From Apostichopus japonicus (lineage: Eukaryota; Echinodermata; Holothuroidea; Aspidochirotida; Stichopodidae), in NCBI RefSeq assembly GCF_037975245.1, contig NC_092567.1, positions 6,756,714 through 6,820,713 of the forward strand: a DNA stretch of 64,000 nucleotides. The letters are read 5' to 3'. The notes below the pieces were generated by a model that was not told the DNA's origin, searched no databases, and was given only the letters and a program-made list of their open reading frames with translations. The position numbers were made by a program, and so were the translations under genes. Shown in pieces: positions 1 to 10,749 of the stretch (the stretch's first letter is position 1; every line of letters begins with the position of its first letter).

Positions 1-1116
1 TTTAGCTGAGGCATTTTCACTTTTCAGATATTTAATGTTCTCTGATAGTGATTTTGCAGACCAAGTGGAGCCTATGGAGGAGGGGGGGGGGGGGCCAAGT
101 GCTCACGACCCTAATGCCAGTGCCTGTATATGTTTGAATATGTTTATGTTAAATGGTAGTTAGCTCTCAAATATGCAAGGAAGACATGTTATCACGACAT
201 GATATTGATAAAGAGTGGCAGGGAAATTTAAATTCCTTAACCATGCTTGCTAGCCATCAGTTTGGTGAATCAAGTCACAACAACCAGATTTACTTCATTC
301 TTACCATTCCTATGGAACTCTGTGCATCAAGAAGTGTAGGATACTGGAAGAAGCTTGATAGGTTCATAGGTCCTGATCTCCTCTATCAAGTACAGTCTCT
401 GTCTTCATAATTACTAGAGGGTTTCTTCCTACCGTTGAATTATTACATCATGGAGCCGTCAGACTGAGCCTCAGTGATTTCTAAATCAAAAGTGAAACAC
501 TAAACATGAAATCAAATTAGTTATTCAGATATTTTTAGACTTCAGAAACAAAAGTATACTCACTTACAAAGAAAACCCATGGTAGCAGTTCCACTTTGAT
601 CCAATCATTGATCATTTTATGTTAGTGATTAGTGTTTGGTTTCTGAAGCTTTTTGAAAGTTCTTAGGAACTTTTGCATTCAGATAGCAACATGACACTAC
701 AGCAGTCTTTGTGAGCAATCAACTTTACATGTTAGTTGTAAAAGACCCCTACACCTTTAGTAAGTAAATTATGTAAAGTGCATATAATTGATTTGTGATA
801 TTGAAGCTAAAGATACATCAATAGGAACTGAGCATTACCAGCACAAACCCTGGAAATTCTGGATATGTTCCAATAATGGGTTGTCTTGGACCAGCAAGGG
901 AAGTCTAAAGCACTGCAGTATTATGGGTGACAAACTACAAAAATGTTTGTATATGATATGGGATATTGAATCTCAATCTCTGGAAAACCTTGCACTTCAT
1001 TTGACCTTTACTCACTGGCAGGTTAGTACTTAAATCTACAATATACCAGGAGAGGAAACAACTCCAGAGTACTTTAAGAGTAGGTTTTTATGACTACATA
1101 GTTTGAATAAAGGCCG
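1..1116. other. Unassigned 5' stretch with two short open frames
   Basis: Two + strand open frames lie here. The first is 153-410 (85 codons from an ATG). The second is 788-1033, whose frame runs to a donor-like CAG/GTTAGT at 1018-1023. Neither matches a family I recognise and no pyrimidine-tract acceptor sits in frame in front of the second (the good acceptor at 759-760 is followed at once by an in-frame TAA). They could be decayed transposon coding sequence, chance frames, or exons of a gene extending off the left edge. A G run lies at about 81-94. I do not call a gene. Confidence 0.15.
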
Positions 1117-1390
1117 TTGCTATTCTTACGACTAGTCGTAACAATTATTTATAAACTATTCTTACGACATCGGCGAATTCATGCGAATTAAAAGTAAATA
1201 AAGCAACTGCGAATGTAGTAGGGGTAACCCTAACCCTCACTCTAACACTCAATCCAACCCTTACCCTAAACCTAACCCTAACCGGAAATTATTGTTTCTC
1301 CTGGTCGTAAAAAAAGTACTCCTAGTCGTAAAAATAGCAACTGTGCATGCGCAAAAGGGTATTATTGTTACAACTAGTCGTAAGAATATT
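1117..1390. mobile_element. Fold-back MITE with degenerate telomere-like core
   Basis: A 24-bp terminal inverted repeat (1122-1145 against 1364-1387, one mismatch) built around ACTAGTCGTAA motifs encloses about 220 bp. A second inverted pair, GTTGCTATTCTTACGAC at 1117 against its near complement at about 1326-1342, makes the element multiply fold-back. The centre (1224-1283) is a run of CCCTAA-like units. No clear target site duplication was found, so the family is unknown. Confidence 0.6.
1224..1283. repeat. Interstitial telomere-like repeat, degenerate (CCCTAA)n
   Basis: The stretch contains TAACCC units interrupted by variants such as CTCACT and CAATCC. CCCTAA is the complement of the common animal telomere unit TTAGGG. 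It lies inside the fold-back element at 1117-1390, which suggests it travels with that element and does not mark a fused chromosome end. Confidence 0.65.
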
Positions 1391-2050
1391 TAGCCACTTT
1401 GTTGAATAAAACCTTTCAGATACAGTAGTTGGATGATCTCGCAAATGTAGAACACTTCCTCAATAAACTAATGTGATCAGTATTCTGAGGGAGGAAACCC
1501 TCTCCTTCAACTTGTAACCAACTAACAGGCTAGCGTCACCATATTTCAGCTAGTCCTACATTGTGCTGATCCTAGGACACGCTTTATGCTGGCATTGCGA
1601 ACTTTTGAATGTTGTCATTAAAACCATTGGACTAGGCCATCGTTAGGCTGCACTTTTCTTATATGACTAAAGAAGACCTAAGCCATAACTTCAACGTTAT
1701 GATGTCCCTGTCCTTGTAGGTACATAGCCTAACAATATGAAAGGAAAACACGACATACATTTCTTCTTTGACAATTGCAATATACTAAGTCTGTTTCTTT
1801 CAGTATCACCATCTGGAATATATTGCAATATCTTCATATTAGTAAGCCAGTACTGTAGCTTCAGGGAATCACGTTAAACAAACAGAGAAGTACAAGTTGT
1901 ACAACCATACAACAGTTCTTCAAACGCTGCTTTACACTGTGTCGTTGGTTTGTTTAGATTTTGAAGATGAGACTTGTTCAAGTCGTTTCATTGGCCACGA
2001 GGGAAATACCCCTCTTTTTCAGATAAATGATCAATCTTCCAATTCAAATA
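1391..2050. other. Gene-free stretch, nothing recognised
   Basis: Mixed-composition DNA without a supported exon, repeat or RNA gene. It ends at the 8-bp target duplication of the hAT-type nest. Confidence 0.5.
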
Positions 2051-2460
2051 ATAGCAATCAGTGGCGTAGCTACGGGGGGCGTCGGGGCCAGTGGCGGCGG
2101 AACCGGGGGGCTTGGGGGGGCTCAGCCCCCCCAATAAAAAAGTTGAGGGGGCAAATGCATGATAAGCCCCCCCAATATTTACCAAGGCTCCAAAACGTGC
2201 ATCTGCCCATTTTTCAATGCATACTTGTCGATCTGTCCGATGCACACGTACTGTATACTCTATAGGTGTAATAATTTTAGTAAATGCTGGGGGGACCCTC
2301 GGCCCGTCCCCTGGCTATAGACCACATTGTCACCCCAACCGCGTCTTCACGCCCCGTGAAAAGTGGAAGCATTGAGTGTGAGTACCGGTAAGCGTAACAC
2401 AACTTCGTCTTAGGCCAATGACTTGCCTCATTTCAGCCAGTTCTCCAACATCCCCTTACT

Positions 2461-2867
2461 TAGTGGCGGAGCGTCCATATATACAGTCAGGGGCGGATGC
2501 CCCCCCCCCTCCCCTGACGGACTCAAATGGACTGCTGGCGCCCTTTTCAGCTTTTCACTCCTTTTTACTTATTCGCGATTTTTGACTATTTTATTGCGCT
2601 CTCATATAGGCCTACCTATTGACATTTGTCATATTCTGTTGGTGTAATTTTCCGACAAAATGGCGACGACACCTATTTATTCTCCGTTTATCTGCAAATT
2701 AGCAAGGCCCGGAAAGGGTCATTTCCTGCAATCTAGGGAGTATCTTTACTCAAAAATTTTCTGTACGCTCCACGCCAACCTTTGGTGGCGCTCCGCTTAG
2801 ATAGTGTCGAAAGCGCCCCTACAGACCATTCTTGCCCTCCCTGACCAATACTCTAGCTCCGCCACTG
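2461..2867. mobile_element. Inner hAT-type MITE (GTGGCGGAGC family)
   Basis: The element is 407 bp and starts TAGTGGCGGAGC and ends GCTCCGCCACTG, matching over 11 bp. It is flanked by the perfect 8-bp duplication CCCTTACT (2453-2460 and 2868-2875), so it is the youngest layer of this nest. Relatives of about the same length are at 9676-10055 and 42262-42638, and a left-truncated one ends at 4446. The module core is at 2763-2805. Confidence 0.85.
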
Positions 2868-3095
2868 CCCTTACTACACTCAAAAACATCTTTGCGAGTA
2901 CACTACGAGTAATAGCTACTCTCTTAAAAAAAACATCGAATATACATATTACAATGTTTTTACAGACTTTTACGTGCAATCTGAGAAATTGCAGGCTTGA
3001 GACCCATATTTTAGGGCTAGGTATTCGCAGCATATAACACTCGGAAAGTGCCGTTTCCGGCCATCTGGGGGTTTGAAAGAACCCAAAATTTTCTT

Positions 3096-3138
3096 GTACG
3101 CTCCGCGCCAACCGATGGTGGCGCTCCGCTTAGATAGT
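3096..3138 (+). repeat. Shared hairpin core (one of 11 copies) of a subterminal module
   Basis: The core runs from GTACGCTCCGCGCCAACC to GGTGGCGCTCCGCTTAGA and ends TAGT. GCGCCAACC and GGTGGCGC can pair around a 3-base loop. Copies on + are at 2763-2805, 3096-3138, 4340-4382, 4798-4840, 9211-9252, 9950-9992, 10660-10702 and 19390-19431. Copies on - are at 41613-41655, 42325-42367 and 43045-43086. In front of each lies a related stretch of about 50-60 bp resembling GGAAAGGGTCATTTCCGGCG. The module sits in elements with at least four different termini. Its role (transposase binding, hairpin or promoter) is unknown. Confidence 0.85.
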
Positions 3139-3903
3139 CTCCACACATTAGCCCCCCCAATAATTTTTCCGTTCCGCCGCGCCTGGTCGGGGCGACAGCC
3201 CCCCATGAAAGCTCGTCGCCCCCCAGTCGCACCCCCCACTGGGATTTTGGGTGTCGAAAAAAAATTACATATGCGAAAAAAAATATATCATTGGTCTGAA
3301 TGGTCTCGAATCTCCATGATGACCACTCATGAACGACCCTTCGACCGCGGACCGGCAGTAGGCTATAGTTGCTGAAAACCTGACGTGACATAGCTCATAG
3401 GCCGAGAAGTCTACAGTAGTTGCACTGTACTGAAAACGCATGTTAACGACCGTCGAATAATATAATTCTTGCTCTACAAGACTACAGAACACATAATGTT
3501 TACTACTGAATCTGTGTGTTCGACTGTTCGGGCAAACTTTGCCTTTGTCACTCTTTTTTTTAAATATCCATAATCCCTACAGGGTAACATGCAAATAAAT
3601 ACTAATACAAACAGCCTATCATTATCTTGTAACCAGTGCGTATTAACTGATCAAACAAGCTAGTGAGCAATACTATACCCTTATAGAAAGGTGGTCTCCA
3701 GGTACTTGAATGCCAAAGAAGATGTTAATAGGTAAAAAATGCTGACATCATACACATGTTTCTCACATCATTGCTCGCGTCATTGCCTCAATACCCTGTT
3801 ACATTTTCAATCTGGTTTTCACTTCTGGGACGTACCCTGATGCTCATAAAACCACTAACAACCAAATTTTCAAGAAAGGAGGCAACACTATCATTGAGAA
3901 CTA

Positions 3904-4446
3904 CCCCCCCCCCCCGACGGACTCGAATGGACTGCTGGCGCCCTTTTCAGCTTTTTAAGCATGTTTTACTTCGCGATTATTGACTTTTTTATTTCACTCT
4001 CATCTACCTATTGACATTTGTCACATTTTGTTGGTGTAGTTTACTGACAAAATGCTCTAACGTACGGCGGTATTTAATTTATCGGCACTTAATTCTGTTG
4101 TACGAAACTCTTTCCAAGAACTGTACGGGGTTTTCGATCTATTTTTTTCGAAAACATGAGCACTTACAAAGATACCACGGGGATTGTGATGAAGCGCATG
4201 TACTTTCAACACCCATATAAACTTCCACTTGTCACAAATGTCGATGACACATATTTATTCTTCGTTTACCTCCAATTAGCAAGGCCCGGAAAGAGTCATT
4301 TCCGGCAATCTAGGGAAAATCTTTACTCAAAAAAAATCTGTACGCTCCGCGCCAACCTGTGGTGGCGCTCCGCTTAGATAGTGTCGAAAGCCCCCCTATA
4401 GGCCATTCTCGCCCCCCCCCGACCAATACCCCTAGCTCCGCCACTG
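3904..4446. mobile_element. Left-truncated copy of the GTGGCGGAGC MITE
   Basis: From the C run at 3904 the sequence follows the 2461-2867 element (GACGGACTCGAATGGACTGC, then the module core at 4340-4382) and ends in GCTCCGCCACTG at 4435-4446. Its left inverted repeat and target duplication are missing. Extra internal sequence makes it longer than the intact copies. The preceding 3194-3903 and following 4447-4740 are outer-element interior or unassigned DNA. Confidence 0.7.
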
Positions 4447-4935
4447 CCGGCCAATCAGTCTATCACCAAAATAATATTTTAGACGCAATCTAGTTCGGTC
4501 ATTTCAGTATGTTACTTGGCTGAAAGCCCAGTCAATCTTTCTTTATTTTCCACACGCAATTTTCAGATTTGTCGAAAACTGTCAATGCCGGTGTCAAACT
4601 CACAAAAGATTTGTCATGATATTTCAAAGTAACTTACCAGATTGTTTTTTTTTTCTATTTCACTAAACTCTTTGATGACCATATCATAACATGGGATCTC
4701 AAAATAAAGGATGTTGAGAAAACTTTAGAGCACCTAAGAAGGCCTGGGAAGTGTCATTTCCAACGATCTGGGAGGCCCTTTTAGCTAAAAATTTACGGTA
4801 CGCTGCGCGCCAACTCATGGTGGCGCTCCGCTTAGATAGTAACAAAAAAATGGTCAAGCCCCCCAGAAAATGTTCAAGCCCCCCAGCGCCCCCCCCCCCA
4901 CTGAAAAAAATCCTGGCTACGCCACTGATAGCAAT

Positions 4936-7900
4936 TTACAACAAAATGGCAAATTCCTTGTATCTAGGAGTGAGGTCTTCAACATTATGCTGCGAAATGT
5001 CAATTCATCATTTTGCACCTCGATAATTTTCTGGTAATTTTGCGTTCATAGAATCTTCTATAGCCGCTTGAAGTGTATACGTGTTATGGGTCGTAGCGTA
5101 TAAGTCTTATGGAAAAGACAAAACAATACTTAGTTATTACACTGCAACTCACCAAATTACAATTTGGACGGCATCTTGACTATTCACAACAGATCTTCCG
5201 AAGTCCAAATATAAAAGGGGTCCGGCACTGAATATATAATAAAAACGCAATATGCAAATAATGAAAATATTTTGATGGTCTTGACCATTCCAATAAAGCA
5301 AAGATAAGGGGCTAGTGTAAGTTCCAAAGAAAAACGCGTACTATCGCCTAGCGAAATCTATCGTGATAGTATTTCGTCACTACAAGTGTCACCAAGACAG
5401 CATGAAAATTAGACATGTTTGGCACTTTTCAGGATATTGTTTACTACGAGCTCAAAAAGAAGTCAATATTTTATCATTTCTAAAGACTTTTGAAATGACG
5501 AGATGAAAGTATTTTGGTATTTCAACATTAATCAGAAAATTTCTAAATTATACACTTGGATAGAAGTCGGGGAGGGGTGGGAGGGGGGCAATGTTACATT
5601 CAGCTGAGAAGAAGGCCACTGCTACGAGTGTACACCCCTCCCCCCCCCTTACGACTTTACAAAAACATTGTTCATAGGTAAAACTGCATGGTGTATGGAG
5701 CCAATTTAAGACCTAATTGGTGGTCTAATTATGCCTCGGGGTGCACCAGTTAACATCAATTTTCAAAAAGAATTCAGGAGACGGGGCTACTGAGATTTGC
5801 CTTCAACAAGCCAACGACCACACCTCCGCCATTTTTAAATTCTCTAGCCTTTCCATAATAGTGTAGGACCTACCTAAGTCAGTTGGGATTTGCTCTCCTC
5901 CCCCCCCCTTGAAATCCTATATTAAAATGGGGGTTGAGAAGGGGTCCCATTCTCCTAGTCCTGCAAACCGATTTCAAGTAGTAGATAACCAATGCATCTG
6001 CCATTAAAATCAGTTACATGGCTACATGAAGGTAACATGCAATAATGTGTACCTCTTTGTCAGGCATTATTGTATATAGGAATAATATACTGGTTTGGCA
6101 ACATGTCCACCCAACGGCTATTTACAGAATAACTGGACGCGAGCAAGACTGCATTTTCTGATTTTTTTTTTATGCAATTATACAATAGTGATTTTAACAT
6201 CGGTCAGTTCAGTTCTTAACTCCTTGCATACCATGTCCCCCCCCCCCCCCATATCATTGACCCCTGGAGGAAAATATTTACACATTGTAATTACTTAAAA
6301 TCTGTTCATTTTTGTCAATAGGGACCCTAGTATTGACAGATAGGTATTGAAATGAGGTTTTAATTTTTTTAATTTTTTTTTTATAATTAAGCTAATTAGA
6401 TATGTAAATATGCAAATGAGGTTATGATACAAACAATGTACTTTTTTTGCCCATTTGAAATTATTTTGATGAAATTTGCTGGACTTTTGATAGTTTGATG
6501 AGTTCAAGACATGTTATTTCATAAGTAAAATATAATTTGATGTTTGAATGTGAGGAATATGACTGATTTTCCCCCCTCCAAACAAACAAATGTATTCTTG
6601 TACAATGGTAGCCACGCGTAACGGTAAGTCTATATATATACCAATTGCGCTACATACACAATACATAGTGTGCAACTATGCGGCTTACCGTATCAGAATT
6701 TCATCGTCAGAATCTTCTTCTCCAACGGCTGGATGGTCAAATTGCCCATAAAAAGAAGGTCCAACGCCTCTTAGAAGTATTTAGCCATGATAATATGTGC
6801 TAAATAGTTACCGTTTCAATTACGTGAGTGATTGCATTGACCCTAACGACGCGACGCATATCAACTGTGGCTGACTGAAATTCTATACCGTAGAAATGCT
6901 CGAGTTGAATTGCTATGGATTTCTCACAAAGTGGAGGCGCTATTGCTAAATGTTTTCTATGTAGCCCAGCGTTTCAGTGTGGCGCTTCTGGAGAGCTAAA
7001 AATCTACTCTGTAGGGTGAGGCATTCTGGAGAAATACTTCCGGAATATGTTCCGTGTTTTGGCCCTAATTTAGACCGAAAAAATGTATTTTTTGACATAT
7101 TTTCTCCAAATATAGAGCCATCCCTCTACATATGCCTGTGAGGCTCCTGATTTGATTCCTTGTATGTCTTAGCTAGTTGTATGAGATAGGGGCAGTTGAC
7201 TTGAAAGTTTTCACTGTTCTCAATAATTTTTTGAAAAAAAAGGTCAAAACGACCGGTTTTTTTAATGTAAACAAATCTTTGAAGACAAAAAAAAAAAAAA
7301 AGACCATGTGACCCCCTCGGAAAAATTTTGTTTATTGATGCAGGCTGTCTTATGTGCAAAATAAAGCTATGGGAAGCTCTCTAGTGTATTCCTATCTCGA
7401 ATAATGATTCTCTAAAAACAAGGTTTTTCAATGGTCCACATTTGGACCATCAGAATTTTTTAGCACAACCTTAATTTAAGTTTAGACAAAAATTATAGTC
7501 TAACTACGCCCCAGAATTGTTTCAGTCGGAGGACTCCCACAACCCCGTACATGGAATTGCATTCAACGACTACTCCACAGCAACAACATCAAAACTTTCG
7601 GATCCACATATAGTCTGACCATAAATGTTCGTTCCCCTTCCTAAATTGATCGGGAGAATTTTGGAATGTGAACCCACGTTACTGGGTTCTAAACCATACA
7701 GGAGAGTCGATCCATTTTCAGGATTGGAGAGGCAAACTTACCGCTCATGCACTTAATCAGAAATATACACAAATTAGCCACAAGATGTACCTCCTCCTTT
7801 ATGTTCTACACCCTTCCCCATATCTATGTAGACATGTGACAAATCACTTGATTGGCGTAGGAAGGGAGCAAAAAATGAATTGGTTGGGGAGGGGGTCGGG

Positions 7901-8626
7901 GGGCATCCCAATTAAGTAAACAATACACATTTTGTCATTATTGTGACCCACATGGAACACTGAAAAATTTCAAAATTTCCATATCAAAATTTTAATTATT
8001 TTATCCCGAAAGTTTTGAATATTTCTGGGAATTTCAACCCTTTTTCAAAATTGAAACCCTTTTCTTGAAAATCAAATTTGTCTTAAAATCGCAATCTGTA
8101 ATATAACCGAAATTCTCAACATTAAACTACTTTTTCTAAAATTTAGAACCTCTTCGATTGATTTCGACCTCTTTAATTCCCTTCGTGTAAAATGTCGATT
8201 TCTTTTTGTTTTAAATTTAAACTATTGAAATGTTGACTTCTCAACTAAAAATATTAGCGTTTTATCTCAAACTTGTACGTTTCTCTCGAAATTGCCATTG
8301 CATTTCTCGAAATTAAGATTTCTTTCTTATGCAAATTTCAACTATTTTTTCTCAAAAAATAAACTTTTCTTGATGAGGATGGTAATAAGTAAAACGGGAG
8401 AAAAAGGGGGGGGGGGGCTACATGAATTGACTATTACAATTATTGGTTAAATGTCGACATAGTATTTTGATTTGAGCAATTACGAGGTACGTGAAAGACA
8501 AAACATTGTTTGATTGCCTTAAACTCTCTTTGCTGGTGCAAAGATTTAGCTAAATAATCCAGCATTGACATGGAATGGAATTAATTACAAAGGTGGTTGG
8601 GTGGGGAGGGATGAAAAAAGTCGTGT
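4936..8626. other. Gene-free stretch with homopolymer and AT-rich sequence
   Basis: No exon is supported. It holds a C run near 6238-6250, a G-rich/C-rich inverted pair around 5570-5650, and a G run at about 8406-8418. The stretch from 7950 to 8370 is low-complexity and repeats variants of TTTCTCGAAATT, as in a decayed simple repeat. The short frames at 6095, 7126 and 7668 have no recognisable product. Confidence 0.5.
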
Positions 8627-8682
8627 AGTTACAGGTGCGTATCCAGGGGGGGCGTTGGGGGCGCGCGCCCCCCGGGTAAGAA

Positions 8683-8812
8683 AAAGAGAAGAGAAAAAAA
8701 GAGAAGAAAAAAGGAAAAAAGAGGGGAAAAAAGAGGAGGAGGAGAGAAAGGAAGGGAAAAGAAAAAGAAGAAAGAGAGAAAAAGGAGAAAAAGAGGGAGT
8801 AAAAGCAAAACG
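8683..8812 (+). repeat. Purine (GA/AAG) tract inside copy A
   Basis: An almost uninterrupted A/G stretch that reads as Lys/Glu/Arg in the forward frames and Phe/Ser/Leu in reverse. The same tract is pyrimidine-rich on + in copy B at about 43510-43640. It is low-complexity DNA, not a gene, and has the strand asymmetry needed for triplex formation. Confidence 0.8.
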
Positions 8813-9675
8813 CGAAGACACCGGGAAGAGAAAGAAGAACAGTGACATCATTACAGCGCTGAAGGGTAGCCAGTGACGGATCAATGATTTCGTAAAAGTG
8901 TGACTCACCCTACCCCTCACACCGACAACTCCATTTTTTGACGTTTCCATTTTCCTCTCTCACTAATGATCTATATATATACTATATATGGTCTATCATA
9001 ACGCGTGTGTAGAATTGTGCTATGAAACCAACTGTGGCTGGTCTCGAACTCGACCGTGTCGTCGGGGAACATGACGCCCCCCCCCATTCAGCATTTTTTA
9101 AATGATATCGCTAAGTAATTTCAAAATAGAAAGTGCTTAGAGGCAACTAACAAGGCCTGGGAAGTGTCATTTCCAGCGATCTGGGAGACATTTTCGGCCA
9201 AAATTTGCTTGTACGCTTCGCGCCAACCTATGGTGGCGCTACGCTTAGATAATTTGCCAGAGCCGTATATACGGCTACAGGCTTCGCCTCTCCCTTGGCA
9301 AATTCCTCGCTACGCGCCTGTTCGAATTTGTAACGCAAACAGCAGATATAACATCATATCAGTGAGCATGAAAATGGCGTTCCAGGATGAAAAGCCTCAA
9401 AACTGTCCGACTTGCCTGAAAAAATAACCAAAAATTTTCGCGCGCGAAGCGCGCGTTCAACGTGTTCTTGTCAATATCATATAAGCAAGTATCGGTTATT
9501 ACATCGCATGCCATCATGTACCGTACGGTCCGTTCAAATTGCGCAGTATACCGCGGGATGCTAATGTAAACAACGACATGTCTCATGTAGATGTATAAAA
9601 AGCATGGAGGTCCAATTATGTCAAAACTCTCTTTTACATTAGTAATGGCGAATTAGGGCCTGCACCCCCGCCGCG

Positions 9676-10055
9676 CAGTGGCGGAGCGTCCATATGGTCA
9701 GGGGGCGGATGCCCCCCCCCCCTGACGGACTCAAATGGACTGCTGGCGCCTTTTTCAGCTCTTTACCACTTTTTACTTATTCGTGATTTTTGACTTTTTT
9801 ATTGCGCTCTCATCTACTTATTGACATTTGTAACATTTTGTTGGTGTCATTTGGCGATGACACCTTATTCTTCGTTTATCTGCAAATTAGCCAGACCCGG
9901 AAAGGGTCATTTCCGGCGATCTAGGGAGTATCTTTACTCAAAATTTTCTGTACGCTACGCGCCAACCAGTGGTGGCGCTCCGCTTAGATAGTGTCGAAAG
10001 CGCCCCTTCAGACCATTCTCGCCACTCCTGACCAATACCTCTAGCTCCGCCACTG
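9676..10055 (+). mobile_element. hAT-type MITE nested in copy A
   Basis: Starts CAGTGGCGGAGC and ends GCTCCGCCACTG (12 of 12). It is flanked by the perfect 8-bp duplication CCGCCGCG (9668-9675 and 10056-10063). At 380 bp it is close to the copy at 2461-2867. The same insertion with the complementary duplication occurs in copy B, so it predates the movement of the composite. Confidence 0.88.
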
Positions 10056-10749
10056 CCGCCGCGCCTCCTACGCCTATGTGTGTAGTGTTCGGTTTCGGAA
10101 ATATCTGCTATTTTTTCATTTCCTTCAACCAAGTTTTATAATAGCCGTTATAACAGGTTTTAATATTTGTACATCAATAAATTAACTGTGTCTGAATTTT
10201 CGAAAATTTCTGACCAACATTCTACATCACACTTCCCTCTACTCGTGCAATTTTGACCGGTCTGTTAGGGGTTGAAGGAAGTTTTTTCTATATTGGTTGT
10301 CCATAGATGAAATTTTGTACAACATTATGGCTATGTTTTGAAGTGAGTTTATTCACGAGAAATGTGAATTTTCAAATTCTGAACAAATATGGGGCTTAAA
10401 ACCTTGAAAAGTGGGGCTGACGGGTATTGTGGGCCGGGACGTAGAATCACCTACAAAGCAAAGACCCACAGGAGATGCGATCAGGTCGAACATGATGTGT
10501 GCCGGGTTGACAATCTTCTAAAAGGTTATGGATGGAAAAAAAAAAACTATTAGGAAATACTTGGTTCTCAGGCAAAAGGTGTACATCTGGTTGGTCATTT
10601 CAAGCCCGAAAAGTGCCGTTTCCGGTGATCTGGGGGGTTTCAAAACAAGAAATTTTCTTGTACGCTGCGCGCCAACCGATGGTGGCGCTCCGCTTAGATA
10701 GTAATTCGCGCCCCCCGGGTTTGAAAATCCTGGATACGCGCCTGAGTTA

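Larger units (their letters stand above)
2089..3185. mobile_element. Middle hAT-type element of the nest
   Basis: The ends read CAGTGGCGGCGGAAC and, inverted, CAGGCGCGGCGGAAC. The flanks are the perfect 8-bp repeat GTCGGGGC (2081-2088 and 3186-3193). It therefore inserted into the outer element about 30 bp from that element's left end. It is itself split by the element at 2461-2867. The shared module core is at 3096-3138. It is non-coding: the short frames across it are antisense and forward shadows of the repeat. Confidence 0.85.
2059..4927. mobile_element. Outer hAT-type element of a three-level nest
   Basis: Both ends carry the inverted repeat CAGTGGCGTAGC (12 of 12). The flanks are the perfect 8-bp direct repeat ATAGCAAT (2051-2058 and 4928-4935). 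An 8-bp TSD with a CAG-starting terminal repeat is the signature of hAT transposons. The element is interrupted by the insertions at 2089-3185 and probably by the relic at 3904-4446. Right-hand sequence 4743-4840 holds the shared subterminal module. No transposase frame was found, so it is non-autonomous. Confidence 0.85.
8632..10744 (+). mobile_element. Composite transposon copy A (CAGGTGCGTATCC family)
   Basis: Left end CAGGTGCGTATCCAGG and inverted right end CAGGCGCGTATCCAGG agree at 15 of 16 positions. The flanks are the 5-bp duplication AGTTA (8627-8631 and 10745-10749). Inside, in order: a purine tract (8683-8812), a CAGGCGCGTAGC-ended segment reaching about 9322, a segment related to the element at 21212-21713 (about 9370-10079), and within that the MITE at 9676-10055. 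Three copies of the hairpin core are present. The sequence is the near-identical reverse complement of 41572-43688. No transposase frame exists; the Lys/Glu-rich frame at 8565-8876 is a product of the purine tract. Confidence 0.88.

Noticed and set aside
2797-3391. Overlapping antisense frames (for example 3017-3391)
   Set aside because: They run across the hairpin module and MITE ends; the same peptides recur wherever the repeat is found.
8565-8950. Long Lys/Glu-rich (+) and Phe/Ser/Leu-rich (-) frames
   Set aside because: They translate the purine tract of composite A and recur in mirrored form at 43378-43716; no start context, domain or splice support.
9030-9060. Alu-like B box (GAGTTCGAGACCAGCC on the - strand; also + at 43271)
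   Set aside because: It lies inside the composite DNA transposon and has no A box or poly(A) tail; probably chance resemblance.
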